Counted from the first letter of the stretch, positions 13,053 through 24,787 are shown. The stretch: 64,000 nucleotides of DNA from Gigantopelta aegis (GCF_016097555.1 NC_054713.1:6598547-6662546), one strand, 5' to 3'. Made by a program: numbers and translations. The notes: generated from the sequence alone by a model not told the origin.

Positions 13053-13320
13053 GAATTTGTGTTGTTTACCACCACCACTAGAGCACACTGATTTATTCAT
13101 TATCAGCAACTGGATGTCAAACATTTAGTAAATTTGACATATAGTCTTAGAGAAGAAAAGCGCTAAAATTCAATTAGTAGATAGGGATCTTTTATATGCA
13201 CCATCCCATATACCAGTCATGGTGCACTGGCTGGAACGAGATATACAGCCCAATAGATCCGACCCATCAATGGGAATCAATCCTGGATCGACCGCGCAAC
13301 AAGCGAACACTTTACTACCT
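13053..13320 (-). mobile_element. SINE, head 1 plus tail A
   Basis: Starts TTTGTGTTGTTTACCACCAC directly against the previous copy, ends at a degraded head (GATCGACCGCGCAACAAGCG). Confidence 0.82.
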
Positions 13321-13799
13321 GTTATTAGTAGGATGTTGTTTGTCATGTGACCTGTTTGATTGACCTTGCTGTGACTAGATATGCAGATTAATTTCATGTT
13401 GTTTAAAATCATTAATTTCAATTGAAATGACATTTTATGTTGTGTTAAATATAACAACAATTATATGTTTGGACGTGACAAATATGAAACATTACAAGAA
13501 TGAAGTCATGTATTTTGTGTGTCATACTGCAAAATGTTTGCTCGTTTAACTTGAACATATTGAAAGTTATGAAAAATGATTTTTCCACTGTTAAAATGGA
13601 GTTACAGGATACAAATTAATAACCGATTAATGATAAAGGTTATCAGATTTATCCTGTTCCGGCCGAATGGAGAATTCCACGAGATGAAAGTGAATTACAT
13701 TGTACCTAAACAAAAATCCAGATTTTTTTTAAAAAGCTCTAAGGTTTGGGTTGCACTATGATTTAAAATACATATGACAACCCCCATCCAGAATGTTGA

Positions 13800-14096
13800 G
13801 GTTAAAGTTTGTTTTGTTTAAAGACACCACTAGAGCACTGATTTATTAATCATCAGCTACTGGATGTCAAACATTTGGTAATTCTGACAGACTGACACAT
13901 CATTAGAGAGGAAATCTGCTATATTTTTCTATTAGTAGCAAGTGATCTTTTATATGCACCATCCCACAGCAGGATAACACATATCACAGACTTTGATAAG
14001 CCAGACTGTAACGAGAAATATATATGGGGATCAATCCTAAACCGACCATGCATCAGATGAGTGCTTTACCACTGGGCAACGTCTCCCCACCCCACC
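13800..14096 (-). mobile_element. SINE, head 1 plus tail A
   Basis: AAAGTTTGTTTTGTTTAAAG through ACCGACCATGCATCAGATGA and a head ending CACCCCACC. Confidence 0.85.
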
Positions 14097-14664
14097 CATC
14101 CAGAATGTGTGTGAACACTTATCCCAAATTAAACCATATCAAAAGATTTCGATGAAGAATATGATTTTTTTTTTTTTTTGGGGGGGGGGGGGGGGGTATA
14201 AACAGTGGAAAACCCAGCAACACAGAGGATAAAAAATCTGGAATTCCTGATAAATACAGAATACTTTCATCTCTGAATTCCTTTTGGCAAATATTGCACA
14301 TTCTTACCGTCACACCATAAAGCTGATAACCTATATCTTTAGTCTGTTATTCTCCATATATCAACAGTATATAAGCTACAAAATCTTCACTTTCCCAGCC
14401 CGTAACATATTTTACTAATATAAATCACAAACATATCAGTCACTACGGTCTGAATTCACAGTCTCGCTGCCTTGTCCTATCACATAGTTTACTAATGCAC
14501 AAACACAAAGATATTCACCACCTTGGCTCCCCTGTACTGTTTTGGACAAACAGTGGGAAAACCCTGAAACATGGTACACAGGACTAACAATCTGGAATAC
14601 CTGTTAAATACAGAATATCCATCAATACTGTCAAACAGAAACACGACTACAGCTTTTATAAAAA

Positions 14665-14856
14665 GTCAAAGTTTGTTTTGTTTAACAACAGGACTAGCTA
14701 CTAAAAGCACATTGATTTGCTAATCATCAGCTATTAGATGTCAAACATTTGGTAATTTTGACATATAGTCTTAAAGAGGAAACCCGCTATATTTTTCCAT
14801 CAGCAGCAAGGGATCTTTTATATGCATCATCCAAAAGACAGGATAGCACATACCAG
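14665..14856 (-). mobile_element. SINE tail A plus body, truncated
   Basis: AAAGTTTGTTTTGTTTAACA to GGATAGCACATACCAG; no head. Confidence 0.82.
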
Positions 14857-15494
14857 TTTTAATAAAGTAATATCTTTTCACTAGAAGCATTACATATTGC
14901 TAACAGCTTGTTGCCATTTTTTTAAACATAACTACATCTAAACAGACTACAGATTTTCGAAGTTTTCTTATCGCTATGATACCGTAAAACCATTGTATGC
15001 TGACATCACTACAACACACACCAGAGTGATTTCCGTCTATGGTGGGTTTATATTATTATAGCATTAAGAGCTTCGAAAATGTGATTATATGGTTATTAAT
15101 TGTATTACTGTAAGCACTGTACAAATGAAGAAAGATCGTTTATGTAACTAACCCAGCAGTTTCAAAAACAAGATGAAGGATGCAACTTTACAATTCATTG
15201 ATATGGTTATATGCAAACCAACAAGAAGTACAGCCCACATTCTAGTTATCAGCAGTGTGAAAATTTCATTTTAATCTGACCTAGATTGCAGACAACAGTT
15301 AATAAAAACCCCACCAAAGAATGGTGTAATAAGAAAAGAAACCATGAAGTGAACTGATTTTCTAACAGCCTAAATATATGTATACTGATTGAAAGAAATA
15401 AAAGATCACATACATATATAGTAACATCATTTATTATATAACATTTAGTGAAATATCTTAAAATATCAGTGAAATAAAAGTGTTATCAGTCACT
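14857..15494. other. non-coding stretch
   Basis: No gene or repeat recognised. Confidence 0.45.
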
Positions 15495-15561
15495 CAGTGA
15501 CGATAACACATTTTAGAGTGAAAATTTCACTATTTCACTCTAAAATGTGTTATCGTCACTG
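15495..15561. repeat. perfect 29-bp inverted repeat (hairpin)
   Basis: Left arm 15495-15523 (CAGTGACGATAACACATTTT...) and right arm 15533-15561 are perfect reverse complements with a 9-base loop. Probably a foldback MITE. Confidence 0.92.
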
Positions 15562-15625
15562 TAGAAAAAATGTTATCTTTACTGTAAGAAAGCCGAAACT
15601 ATTTTTCTGCTGGCATTTTAAAATA

Positions 15626-15700
15626 AAGGAATGAATGAATGTTTAACGACACCCCAACATGAAAAATACATTTGCTATTGGGTGTCAAACTATGGTAAGT
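15626..15700 (-). mobile_element. short SINE-like tail C
   Basis: GAATGAATGAATGTTTAACG, then GGGTGTCAAACTATGG. The same module occurs at 33.2-33.4 and 47.9 kb. It shares TTTAACGACACC and the GCTATTGGxTGTCAAAC core with tail A. Confidence 0.7.
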
Positions 15701-15730
15701 ATGAAGAACAAGAAATAAATAAAGTTAAAT

Positions 15731-15748
15731 CCCCCCCCCCCCCCCCCA
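15731..15748. repeat. poly-C run followed by AAT repeats
   Basis: About 18 C residues, then (AATAA)n. Confidence 0.9.
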
Positions 15749-15821
15749 AGTAAAAAATAAATAAATAATAATAATAATAACAAAATAAAGGTAAATTGCC
15801 AAAAGTTATATAAATAAATAG

Positions 15822-15975
15822 AAAATTTCACATTTTTTGTCAAAAATTGATTTATATCTCATCTTGTGAAGTCTGCAATCATACCACACTCGCGGGGCAA
15901 ACGTGACTCATGAGACATGATTGCAAACTTCACTCGATGAGATACAAAACATATTTGACAAAAAACATGAAATAT
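15822..15975. repeat. long imperfect inverted repeat (foldback)
   Basis: Arms 15822-15883 and 15917-15975 match in reverse complement over about 60 bp (for example TTTTTTGTCAAA, ATCTCATC, TGCAATCAT). Confidence 0.82.
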
Positions 15976-16181
15976 TCTCTATATATTGACTGTAACCAAA
16001 ATACTCGTCCACAGTATCAGGAAGTTAGTTACGGACATTCGGTGCCAGGTTAATAAAAGGCGAAAGATTTATTCTGTGAATAGAGACCAGAGTTCAGTGC
16101 CAGGTTAATAACATTTATCCTGCAACCACTGTTTCTACTGACAGATTACGATGACGAATAAAGCAAACGTCATAAATGTAT

Positions 16182-18282
16182 ACAGGCCTCCGAGAATTAA
16201 ACATTTTTGTAAATCATTTACGGGTTACGCTGAAACAAATTCAGGTAAACCCATTTTGTTTTTACGTAACCTATCATGAACGTGTAAAGGATGTCATAAT
16301 TTACAAGCCGTCAAGTGAGGCGGTGGGTCAAAAATATAGGAAAATAGGAATTTTTGTTGCCTGAAAATAGGGTTAAAATAGGAATTTTGCCCACAAAATA
16401 GGAATTTTGTATAAAAGTAAATGTCCCAAAATAGAGAATATTGCAGGGGTCAAGTGAGTGAGCCATCTCAAAAAACTAAATATGGAAATAGAAAACCATT
16501 GAAAAGATAATAATACAGGAAAATAAGACAATGTGTATATCATAGGAATAAAATAGGCACTTATTTTGTTTTAAGATGGGCTCCTTATAGCCATCTCGAT
16601 CCACCACTTTTTATTCAGACAATGCAGTGGTTGAATTTGGTTCTTTGGAGTAAGACTTTTAAAAAGCAACACAATGCAGTATTCCTTTTATGCTATTGAA
16701 TAATACAAGTTACAAGGTCAAATTTTAACTCTGAAATGGCAGGGGTGTTGACTGAAAAAAAAAACACAACAAGGCATTGCTGACCCAGTGACACCATCAA
16801 AAACAGTAGCAATGGCAGTGTGTGTATGTATGTGATTGAATGTGGGTATGGACACTATTTTTAAAATTAGTTTTCTCTTGGTAGATCAACTGGATAATAT
16901 AGCTGGATTTAGTAGCTGTGTGCTAACTGAATTGGTAGAAATATGTCAAATAATTATGATACTGCTGGTGTGCACATTTAATAGAATACTTGTTACGGTA
17001 AGCAAAGCACAACCTGCAAATGATCACTGAAGTCCTACTTCCTTAGACACCATGCACCAGTATATCAGAGGTAACTCTAACAGCTTCAGCCTGACTTCGT
17101 ACAATATAGACGTGATGAGCATTCAACAAGATCAGATATTACCAAAAAACAGAAACATATCCATAATTCAGAAATTATAAAATAAGAGGACTTTATATTG
17201 CATTGTGAAAATTAATAACTGGAAGCCTGTAACCATGCATCCCATCTGTATATTCAGATTTCAATGACTATGCCACAGATATCACAATATGCCTCATAGC
17301 AAGTCATCTGGAGCAAATGGTGTAAAGAGTAAAAATATGGTGTCGCTAAAAAAATATATATACAGTCTAACCTGTCTATGGCGGCCACTCGTGGGACATG
17401 ACAAAAGTGGCCGCCATAGAGAGGTGGCCGCCGTATGCAGGTCATATATAAGTCCGAATTTTTAAAAACAATTACACGTATGTTGCAATAGAACTATTAA
17501 GGAGCCATATACATGTGCAAAAACGTTAACGCGATCGGCTTACTGGGTTTAGGTGGCATTTTGAAAATAAATATCAGAAATAAACTGCAGCAGTATTTAA
17601 TTCCTTCTAGAGTCGACACGTTTAACTCCAGTTGTTTTAGGCTAGATACCCTCTTATCAACTGCGTTTAATGACCACCGCCGATGACTAGTACATCGCAC
17701 CGTTAATCCAGATTAAAAACACTTGTTAATTAATGAACACAGCTAAGCGACCGACGACCTTTAAAGGACCGCTGTTTATCAAGCCAATTGGTTATATCAA
17801 CAAAAACATCTTACGTTTTTTTTTACGATTGCCGACATTTCTTTATAACTTGCACTAAAAACAATTGTGGCCACGATAGCAGGTTCATTTTTGCTTTTTT
17901 ATGACAAAAGTGTGGCCGCTGGCCGCGTTGAGCAGGTGGTTGCCATATAGAGGTAAAATATATAGTAAAATTCACTGGGGGGACCTCAGGGTGGCTGCCA
18001 TGGACAGGTGGCCGCCATATGGAAGTGGCCGCGAAGGCAGGTTTGACTGTATATATGAAACTCGTTAAAAGTGCCCCAAAAAAGGGAAAAAATAGTAATT
18101 TTCATCAAAAAGAGGGCTTGATAGGGACTCATAAAAAAAAAGAGGAATAAATAGGAAAAAGTAGGATACTTGACGGTCTGCATAAATTCAATGCATGAAT
18201 ATAAAATGGGTTATGCAAAACTATACTTACGCGAGCGACGCGCGAGATAAACTATCACTCTCGCAATTTTCCAGAGGCCTGT
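16182..18282. mobile_element. 2.1-kb TIR element (non-autonomous DNA transposon)
   Basis: The ends are inverted: ACAGGCCTCCGAGAATT on the left, AATTTTCCAGAGGCCTGT on the right. Further inverted matches follow (AAACCCATTTTG versus AAAATGGGTT; AGCCGTCAAGT versus ACTTGACGGT), so degenerate TIRs span about 130 bp. No transposase frame is seen. It carries another element at 17363-18049. Confidence 0.65.
17363..18049. mobile_element. 0.69-kb MITE with TA target site, nested
   Basis: Left end CAGTCTAACCTGTCTATGGC and right end GGCAGGTTTGACTG are inverted and flanked by TA on both sides. Subterminal GTGGCCGCCATA motifs recur on both arms. No coding capacity seen; the TA target fits a Tc1/mariner-type mobiliser. 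Confidence 0.82.
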
Positions 18283-18413
18283 GTAAAGTAGTAGAATATG
18301 TCACATAACTACATTACATGATCGATCATTTGACCTCTAGGTCGTTGTACAATATAGCTGAAATAACAGACATAATAGTTTTCGACCTTAATTTTTATGG
18401 TCTGCAGGATAAA

Positions 18414-18534
18414 GATAATAACTAGTTAATGACGTAGGATATCGACTCTATCCTGTTCAGGCTGAATGAGAAATGTCCCCATTCTTACCTTCACAGGATA
18501 AAGCCAATACCCTACGTCATTCACTAGTTATTCT
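18414..18534. repeat. foldback element, arms about 55 bp
   Basis: AATAACTAGTTAATGACGTA on the left mirrors CTACGTCATTCACTAGTTAT on the right, including the inner TATCCTGTTCAGGCTGAATG and CATTCTTACCTTCACAGGAT. Relatives lie at 59.1-59.3 kb and, as a half copy, at 13.61-13.69 kb. Confidence 0.82.
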
Positions 18535-18756
18535 CTATTTAACCCCACATTACATCTCCGTGTTTTATAAAGCCATATCTATACTCTAGTAGTGAATTGC
18601 ATTTGGTCTTAAAACACCATGTGTTCCTCATTTCTTTCAATCAGTATATGATAAAATATACCTGAGAGTGCAGCTTTAATGTGTATGTAAATATACTCAA
18701 CAAAATTAACTAGGGCCAGTAGACATTTCGTAATTCATTGCTAGTGTTATATAGAG

Positions 18757-18898
18757 GATACTCCCGGAGTGTCTTATATCATAATTTATCAGCACGAGTT
18801 GATAAAAGTATGAAATCTGAGGCTTGCCGAGGAGTTTTATACTTTTATTAACGAGTGCTGATAAATTATAATATCACAAGACACGAGGGGGGTATTCT
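18757..18898. repeat. foldback element, arms about 62 bp
   Basis: TCATAATTTATCAGCACGAG on the left is mirrored by GTGCTGATAAATTATAATAT on the right; the outer ends GGATACTCC and GGGGTATTC also pair. Confidence 0.85.
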
Positions 18899-19118
18899 TT
18901 TTATCATCCATTATCATTCTTTTCATTTGTGACAATTGTAAACAATGTCAGTAATGTGGGTTGAATGTCACAATATTTGGGAGCAGTAGACTCTTAAATA
19001 ACTAGCAGAACGGCAGTGGCATGACGTCACTAATGATAGGTTTAGCACTGAAACAAACACTGTGACGTAACAAAATATTGTCTTGTTATTAATATTTGAC
19101 CAATCAAGATTATAAAAA

Positions 19119-19156
19119 GTGATATCTCCTGCGAAGAATATCGCAGGAGCTATCAC
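19119..19156. repeat. hairpin of 38 bp
   Basis: GTGATATCTCCTGCGA and TCGCAGGAGCTATCAC pair with a six-base loop. Confidence 0.85.
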
Positions 19157-19368
19157 AAATTATAGTGCCAGCGATATCTGCTACAAAAGCCTTAAATTAT
19201 GTTAGCACTATTTCATCACAAGTGAGTTCTACACATTGTTTCAGTAAAGTCTGACCTGTTAAACTCTCAACATTTTTTTTACATCTTGGATTTTTTTAAT
19301 GCATTATTAAAAACTACCAAAATAAGCATTAGGCTACAATTCGTTTCATGATGGTTCGTAATGATACA

Positions 19369-19624
19369 CCGGCCTCGGTGGTGTCGTAGTTAAGCCACCG
19401 GAAGTAAGGCTGCTAGGTACTGGGTTCGCATACCGCTACCGGATGTCACCCAGAGCGAGTTTAACGACTCAATGGGTAGGTCTAAGGCCACTACACTGAC
19501 TTCTTTATCACTAACAACTAACTCACTGTCCTGGACATACAGCCCAGATAGCTGAGGTGTGTGCCAAGGACAGCATGCTTGAACCTTAAAAGTTAGAAGC
19601 ACAAAAATAATAATAAATGAAATG
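19369..19624 (+). mobile_element. head-3 SINE
   Basis: CCGGCCTCGGTGGTGTCGTA and GTTAAGCCACCGG (A box), TGGGTTCGCATACCG (B box), body ACCCAGAGCGAGTTTAACGA, then CTGTCCTGGACATACAGCCC and a tail GCACAAAAATAATAA. Confidence 0.85.
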
Positions 19625-20115
19625 TTCACGCTTGTCATTTACGGCAAATCATCAACTTTAAGAACATGCCACAGCATCGACACCATACAATAGAAGAATC
19701 TGTATTTAAAAAAATATTTACCATATTTAAAGAGAAATGCCCCCAAAATATCTACAGCCCCTTCATTAATTTTGTTGAGAATATATCTACCGTAACAACA
19801 ACACTAACATAATTCTACGAGTTAAATTTGAGAACCTGAATCTCACAAATCACAATTAACAGGTAAAACACTGTTACTTTATTATTACTACCGTATATGT
19901 TTACAAACAAATGTAAAACAACAACACTAGCACAGGCATGGACATCACAAGTGCTATAACCACTGAGCCAGCTACATGTGTGTATGATTTATACAAGTAT
20001 ATGACAAGTGAATAACCATAGTTCTACAAAACGATTTTGTGCTTGGGGGAAAAACAAAACAAATTGCAGAAAACAAAATCCACATTAAATTCACTGACCC
20101 TAGTTTCGCGACATG
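19625..20115. other. non-coding stretch
   Basis: AT-rich, no gene or recognised repeat. Confidence 0.5.
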
Positions 20116-20345
20116 TGAAGGAAGGAAGAGGGAAGGAAATGTTTGATTTAATGACGCACTCAACACATTTTATTTACGGTTATATGGCATCAGACATATG
20201 GTTAAGGACCACACAGATATAGAGAGAGGAAACCCGCTGTTGCCACTTCATGGGCTATTCTTTTCGATTAGCAGCAAGGGATCTTTTATATGCACTATCC
20301 CACAGACAGAATAGCATGTACCACGGTCTTTGAAATACCAGTCAT
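20116..20345 (-). mobile_element. SINE tail B plus body, in the ACK 3' region
   Basis: GGAAGGAAATGTTTGATTTA to ACCACGGTCTTTGAAATACC; the head is missing. Its orientation is the same as the kinase gene, so its AATAAA-containing tail is in sense. Confidence 0.85.
20169..20174 (-). promoter_or_regulatory. candidate polyadenylation signal AATAAA for the ACK gene, within a SINE
   Basis: The first AATAAA I see on the sense strand after the stop codon, about 365 bp downstream, lies in the tail of a same-strand SINE (CGTAAATAAAATG). If used, the 3'UTR would contain the duplicated C-terminal segment and most of a SINE. No transcript evidence is available. Confidence 0.35.
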
Positions 20346-20356
20346 CACATTCTGGA

Positions 20357-20617
20357 CTCGGCCTCCCCTCCCCATCCCCTATTTAACTAGAGTCAGTGTA
20401 TTTAATCACACAGTGGACTCGCACTGCACACTGCCATGCACCTCATCCAACATCACGGAACTGGCCAGCTCCAGGTTCCAGTGGAGGGCCTCCCCTCCGC
20501 ACCCCCCCTTATTTAACTAGGGTCAGTGTATTTAATCACACAGTGGACTCGCACTGCACACTGCCACGCACCTCATCCAACATCACGGAACTGGCCAGCT
20601 CCAGGTTCCAGTGTAGT
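20357..20617 (-). repeat. 130-bp tandem duplication of the ACK stop-codon end
   Basis: The segment around the stop codon occurs twice, 130 bp apart (20357-20487 and 20487-20617). The distal copy retains the last 27 or so codons (from HWNLELASS to STV) and a stop at 20406-20408, with one R-to-H change. Only the proximal copy is reached by the long frame, so the distal copy sits in the 3'UTR. Confidence 0.85.
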
Positions 20618-22134
20618 GCTTCGAGGAGCCGCTCGCAGTGGTCGCGGGACGCGAGCCCGAGTCTGAACAGTTGCTCCACCTTGAGGTAGCGGATGGCCTG
20701 GTCCGTGTCCCAGTGGGTGTGGCACAGCGCCGTGTGGCACTCCTCGTCTGTCACCCCTAGCACGCTCGTCTGCACCTGCGCCAGCCGTTCCCGTGGAGAC
20801 GAGCTCACGAACGTTCCCCCTCCCCCTCCATCACCTCCTCCCGACCTGTCCGCCGACTGTTTGACAATGTCTTGTGCATGACTGGCTCTGTGCGGAGGGA
20901 GCGGCCCCGACTGTTGTCGTGGAGGGAGCGGCCCCGACTGCTGTTGTGGAGGGAGTGGCCCCGACTGTTGTCTTGGGTATCGCGTGATCTGACGAGCATT
21001 TTCTGTAGTCTTTTCCGCTGGTTTCGACCGTGGAATGATCTGCCGTAGACGAGGTTGGGAAGGACTGTCCTGTGTTCCGTGTACCTGTGCCGTGTGTTTT
21101 GTCGACGGAACGTTTTGAGACCTTTGGTTCGTGGAATTCTGTGAGTAGTCCGATCCCTTCAGCCCCGGAGCGACCGACCATGAAAACGAAGGATTCTCCT
21201 TCCCCGAATTAACCTCCGATTCCGCCGTCGTATATGGAATATTCTGATACTGCATATCACCATCGGTCTGGTCAGATCCTTGATGACTCCCACCAACCAT
21301 GAATGGTTTCACTTCGGCCATGTTGGACCGTGACGCTGATCCTTTCGCCGGAATCAGGAAGTAATGGGTGTGGCTCAACTGTCGACCGTCGCTCACCACT
21401 GGGTAGATTTTCGGACCCTCCGGCAGAGCCACCCTGTTGGCCCCGTCCTCCCTATAATCTCTCGGAGGAAGCGGAGGCGGTCCGTCCTGTGGACAGGCAT
21501 CGTATTCCGATTCGACATCATCGAATTCATCATCGTCGAAACCGTCGTCCGATTCAAATTCGTCCATTTCATTTGGCGCGAAATTCTCAAATGACCGATT
21601 CTCCGTGTTGTGAGTATTGTTGGAAGTGACATTCCGAATGTCGCCTGGTTCCACGCTTGTTGGTACCTGATCGTATTGCGGTGCTAAGAAAACGGGATTT
21701 CCTTGTGAAGGCCGATTTACGTTCAACCTTGGACGTAGTCTGTGTGCGTGATCCATCCCCCCAGAACCCTTTTTCTTAGCCCACATTATCTTTGCCAGCT
21801 TTTCGATATTCTCCTGTTCCACTCTAGCCGACACATAACCACTGTCTCTCTTCACTGAGCCCTTGCAAACGGCGTTCTCTTCGTTAGGAACTTCATCGTA
21901 TAGAGGTGCCACGTTTGGCGTGCTTGCACCACTGGTTTTCCCTGCTCTCGCTAAAGCAAAATCACTCATCGCATCGTTAATCCAATCAAACGCTTTCTCT
22001 GTGGTAGAGTCTGTTCGACTGGAGACACTCGGCGATGAAGATAAACAATTTGGATTGGGTTGGAAGTTGCCAGGAGGGAAAACTCTCTGGGCACTGGCTG
22101 GCAAGTGAGATTTAGCAGCTGAGGATGATGATGT

Positions 22135-22175
<41 letters not shown>

Positions 22176-23308
22176 GTAATGATGATGATGTTGCTTTTTC
22201 ACCTGTCGACGATGATGCAGGTCCAGACAGTTTACGCTGCTGCTGCTGCTGATGTTGTGATGCCTGCAATCTCGACGATGCCACAGAGTAAGACTGATTA
22301 GTATTTGAACATGACGACGATGACCTAAACTGCGATTTGTTAAAAAACTCTGTCACTTCGCCGACGTGTGCACTGGCCGGCCGATGTCTTTGAGTGGGAA
22401 GCGACTGCGTGTATGTCTGCGATCTGAAATCCGCCGAAACAGATGAAGATGATTTTGTCGAGTTGAATGAATGACGAGAAGCCGATGATTGGTCGAAACT
22501 TGACAGCTGCTTTCTGTTTGGAGAAACCGTCGGCCGAAATGACGACGCAAAATCAGAGTCAAATGAATTGTCTGTTTTATCACTGTAATGTTTCGCATCC
22601 TTTGAGTTGCCAAAATCTTTATTTGTTGTCCTCAGCAACTCATCGTCGGGAGGCCCTGAAACTGCATGCGGCCGATCCACCGATGAAGACTGACCGTGAA
22701 ATAATGGATCCTTCGACACTTTGTTTATTCTGTGATACACGCAATCCTCGTTGGGGGGAACCGAGTAGTACGCATCTCCCCCGGGACTCCTGTGTTGCGA
22801 CAGAGCCAAACAATCGACGACGCTCGGTTTCTGAACCAGGTGAGTCGAGGACGTCTTTAACGAACTGCTGCTGCTTGAGTCGGCTTTGAAGGAATGACTA
22901 GTCAGGTTTGTCGATGAATAGACTTTCAGACACGGCTTCACCTCAAACGGATCGTCCGTCTGTCGGTCGGCCGCCAGTAACGGCTTCGGCAGTTCAATGT
23001 TTCCGTACAGACTCGTGTTGTATGTACACAGCGAGTCGAAGAGAGACAGAGTGCTGCGAGACGTCTTTATCGTCGACGCAGACTGATCCGCGGACGGCAC
23101 GTGATCGGAGTCTTCGCTTAGATCTATCAGAGGTTTCTCCACCTCCAATTTATGAGAGTTTGGTCTCGTCTGCGGTCGATGCGACGAGTCGCGTGGTGTT
23201 CCAGATACAGCAGCTAGGGGAGTCGGTTTAGGGGAAATAATGGTTTCTTCACAGGACTCTGTGACTGCTCGTTTTCTAGTTTTGAGTAGTTGAAATGTTT
23301 GCCGAATT
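20536..23308 (-). CDS. TNK2: ACK last coding exon: regulatory tail, Mig6-like region and UBA
   Basis: 923 codons from 23307 to a TGA at 20536-20538, open throughout. Visible parts, numbered from the exon start: low-complexity Ser/Thr-rich region (about 1-330) with a 13-residue serine run encoded by TCA/TCG codons; acidic block FESDDGFDDDEFDDVESEYD followed by PPPLPPRDYRED, an SH3-ligand-like motif; GPKIYPVVSDGRQLSHTHYF, matching the Mig6-homology region of ACK1 (LPIVRDGKKVSSTHYY); three SGPLPP repeats; and a C-terminal UBA (VLGVTDEECHTALCHTHW, IRYLKVEQLFRLGL, LEALHWNLELAS). In ACK1 the Mig6-like part contacts EGFR and the UBA binds ubiquitin. The acceptor (TTTTTTTAAATTCAG) is strong. Confidence 0.95.
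22118..22190. repeat. GAT/ATC trinucleotide run encoding polyserine
   Basis: A (GAT)n-like run on the plus strand encodes the serine tract of the kinase tail on the minus strand. It is likely length-polymorphic. Confidence 0.85.
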
Positions 23309-24138
23309 CTGAATTTAAAAAAAGAAAAAGATTATTGATAAATGAGAATTATTAGTAGAAATATGACCACAAAATATGTTGAAATCTTTAAGTTTGACAA
23401 ATTACTTGTTCTTAGAGTGCAGAAATACTGTATATGTTAAAAAAATGAATTTAAACTTTGTTTTAAAAAAAAAAATTCAAAACAATCATGTGTGATGATG
23501 TTGGGATTGGTACATAACAAAATGAATATTTGTTTATTAGTACATGTGGCAAATGGAAATTTGAAAGGTCTTCACAATAATTAAAAAAGGAAGAAGTTGC
23601 AATTTGTTTTGACAGTCTAACCAGTAGAAACCATCCATGTTTTTGATAGTTGGTTGCAATAACTGTGCAAAATACATACTTTGTTTAGGTCATATTTTTG
23701 CATTAAATATATTGCTTGCATTAGTTTCATGATTTACACAAATGCAGGTTTTCTCATAATGGTTAAACAAAAAAAACATTAGCATTTCCTCTGACAGTCA
23801 AACCAGTGCACATTAAATATACAGGTTTATGTATTTACATACAGAATTTCAGACATGGGTGCGTTGAGACAACCCGTTTGTTGGGGTGATAGCAGGTACA
23901 CGTGTTTGCATAACTCTTACCATTTTGTTGTGGCCTCTAACCGGAGGTACCATTACTCATATTGAAATCCAAATGCTATTTAGGAAACCTCACTCTGGGC
24001 CTAACCCACGAAGGCCATAATTACACATGTAGTGTATTGGACAGGCATTGTTAACATGTGTAGTACTAACAATATGAGTGACCCTTCAATAGTGACGCTG
24101 AGTATATGTTGTTTAAAACAAGATTAAAGTAGAATTAC

Positions 24139-24230
24139 TTTTCTGACTGCGGTCAGGCAGTTTTGTTGGGCTCACATCTTCAACATTTCCACTCAAGTCA
24201 GGAGGTTCCATAGGATTTCGCAAATACACC
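24139..24230 (-). CDS. TNK2: ACK exon: segment after CRIB
   Basis: Completes E, then VYLRNPMEPPDLSGNVEDVS and PTKLPDRSQK plus one base. YLRNPMEPPDL matches the ACK segment just after CRIB (YLGNPMDPPDL in vertebrates). Acceptor TTTCCCAG, donor AAAA|GTAAT. It leaves one base, whereas the strong acceptor of the last exon (23308) needs two, so the junction is unresolved. Confidence 0.88.
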
Positions 24231-24429
24231 CTGGGAAAAATTACATACAATTAGCAAATATATGGGTACATCATTAATGCAAATTTTAATGCATGTTCAA
24301 AACAGAAGTATCAGAATACAAAATTAGGAGCATAAACCGACTCTCATATTAAGAACCACTCACGAGAATAATTATGTACAAATGTTGAAGAATAATTTTT
24401 ATCATAACATGAAAATAAAATGTAGCAGC

Positions 24430-24546
24430 ATGATATCTTTTATATGAACTTTCACATGACAGGACAGCACATACCACAGTCATCATAGGGATTTGATCCT
24501 GTGACCAAAGCTCCCCAGGCACATGCTCTATCGAAAGAGCTACATG
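24430..24546 (-). mobile_element. head-2 SINE fragment
   Basis: GATCTTTTATATGAACTTTC, GGACAGCACATACCACAGTC, then GATTTGATCCTGTGACCAAAG and GCACATGCTCTATCGAAAGA (reversed head 2). Confidence 0.75.
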
Positions 24547-24572
24547 TATGTTCTGGCCCTATTTCGAATAGC

Positions 24573-24787
24573 AACTGGTGTAACAAAGGCCGTGGTATAT
24601 ACTATCCTGTCTATGGGATGGTGCATATAAAAGATCCCTTGCTGCTAATCGAAAAGAGTAGCCCATGAAGTGGCGACAGTGGGTTTCCTCTCTCAATATC
24701 TGTGTGGTCCTTACCCATATGTTCAACGCCATATAACCGTGAATAAAATGTGTTGAGTGCATTGTTAAATCAAACATTTCCTTCTAT
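24573..24787 (+). mobile_element. SINE body plus tail B
   Basis: GGTGTAACAAAGGCCGTGGT to AATAAAATGTGTTGAGTGCA and TTCCTTC. It sits in the intron before the post-CRIB exon, opposite to the gene. Confidence 0.85.
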
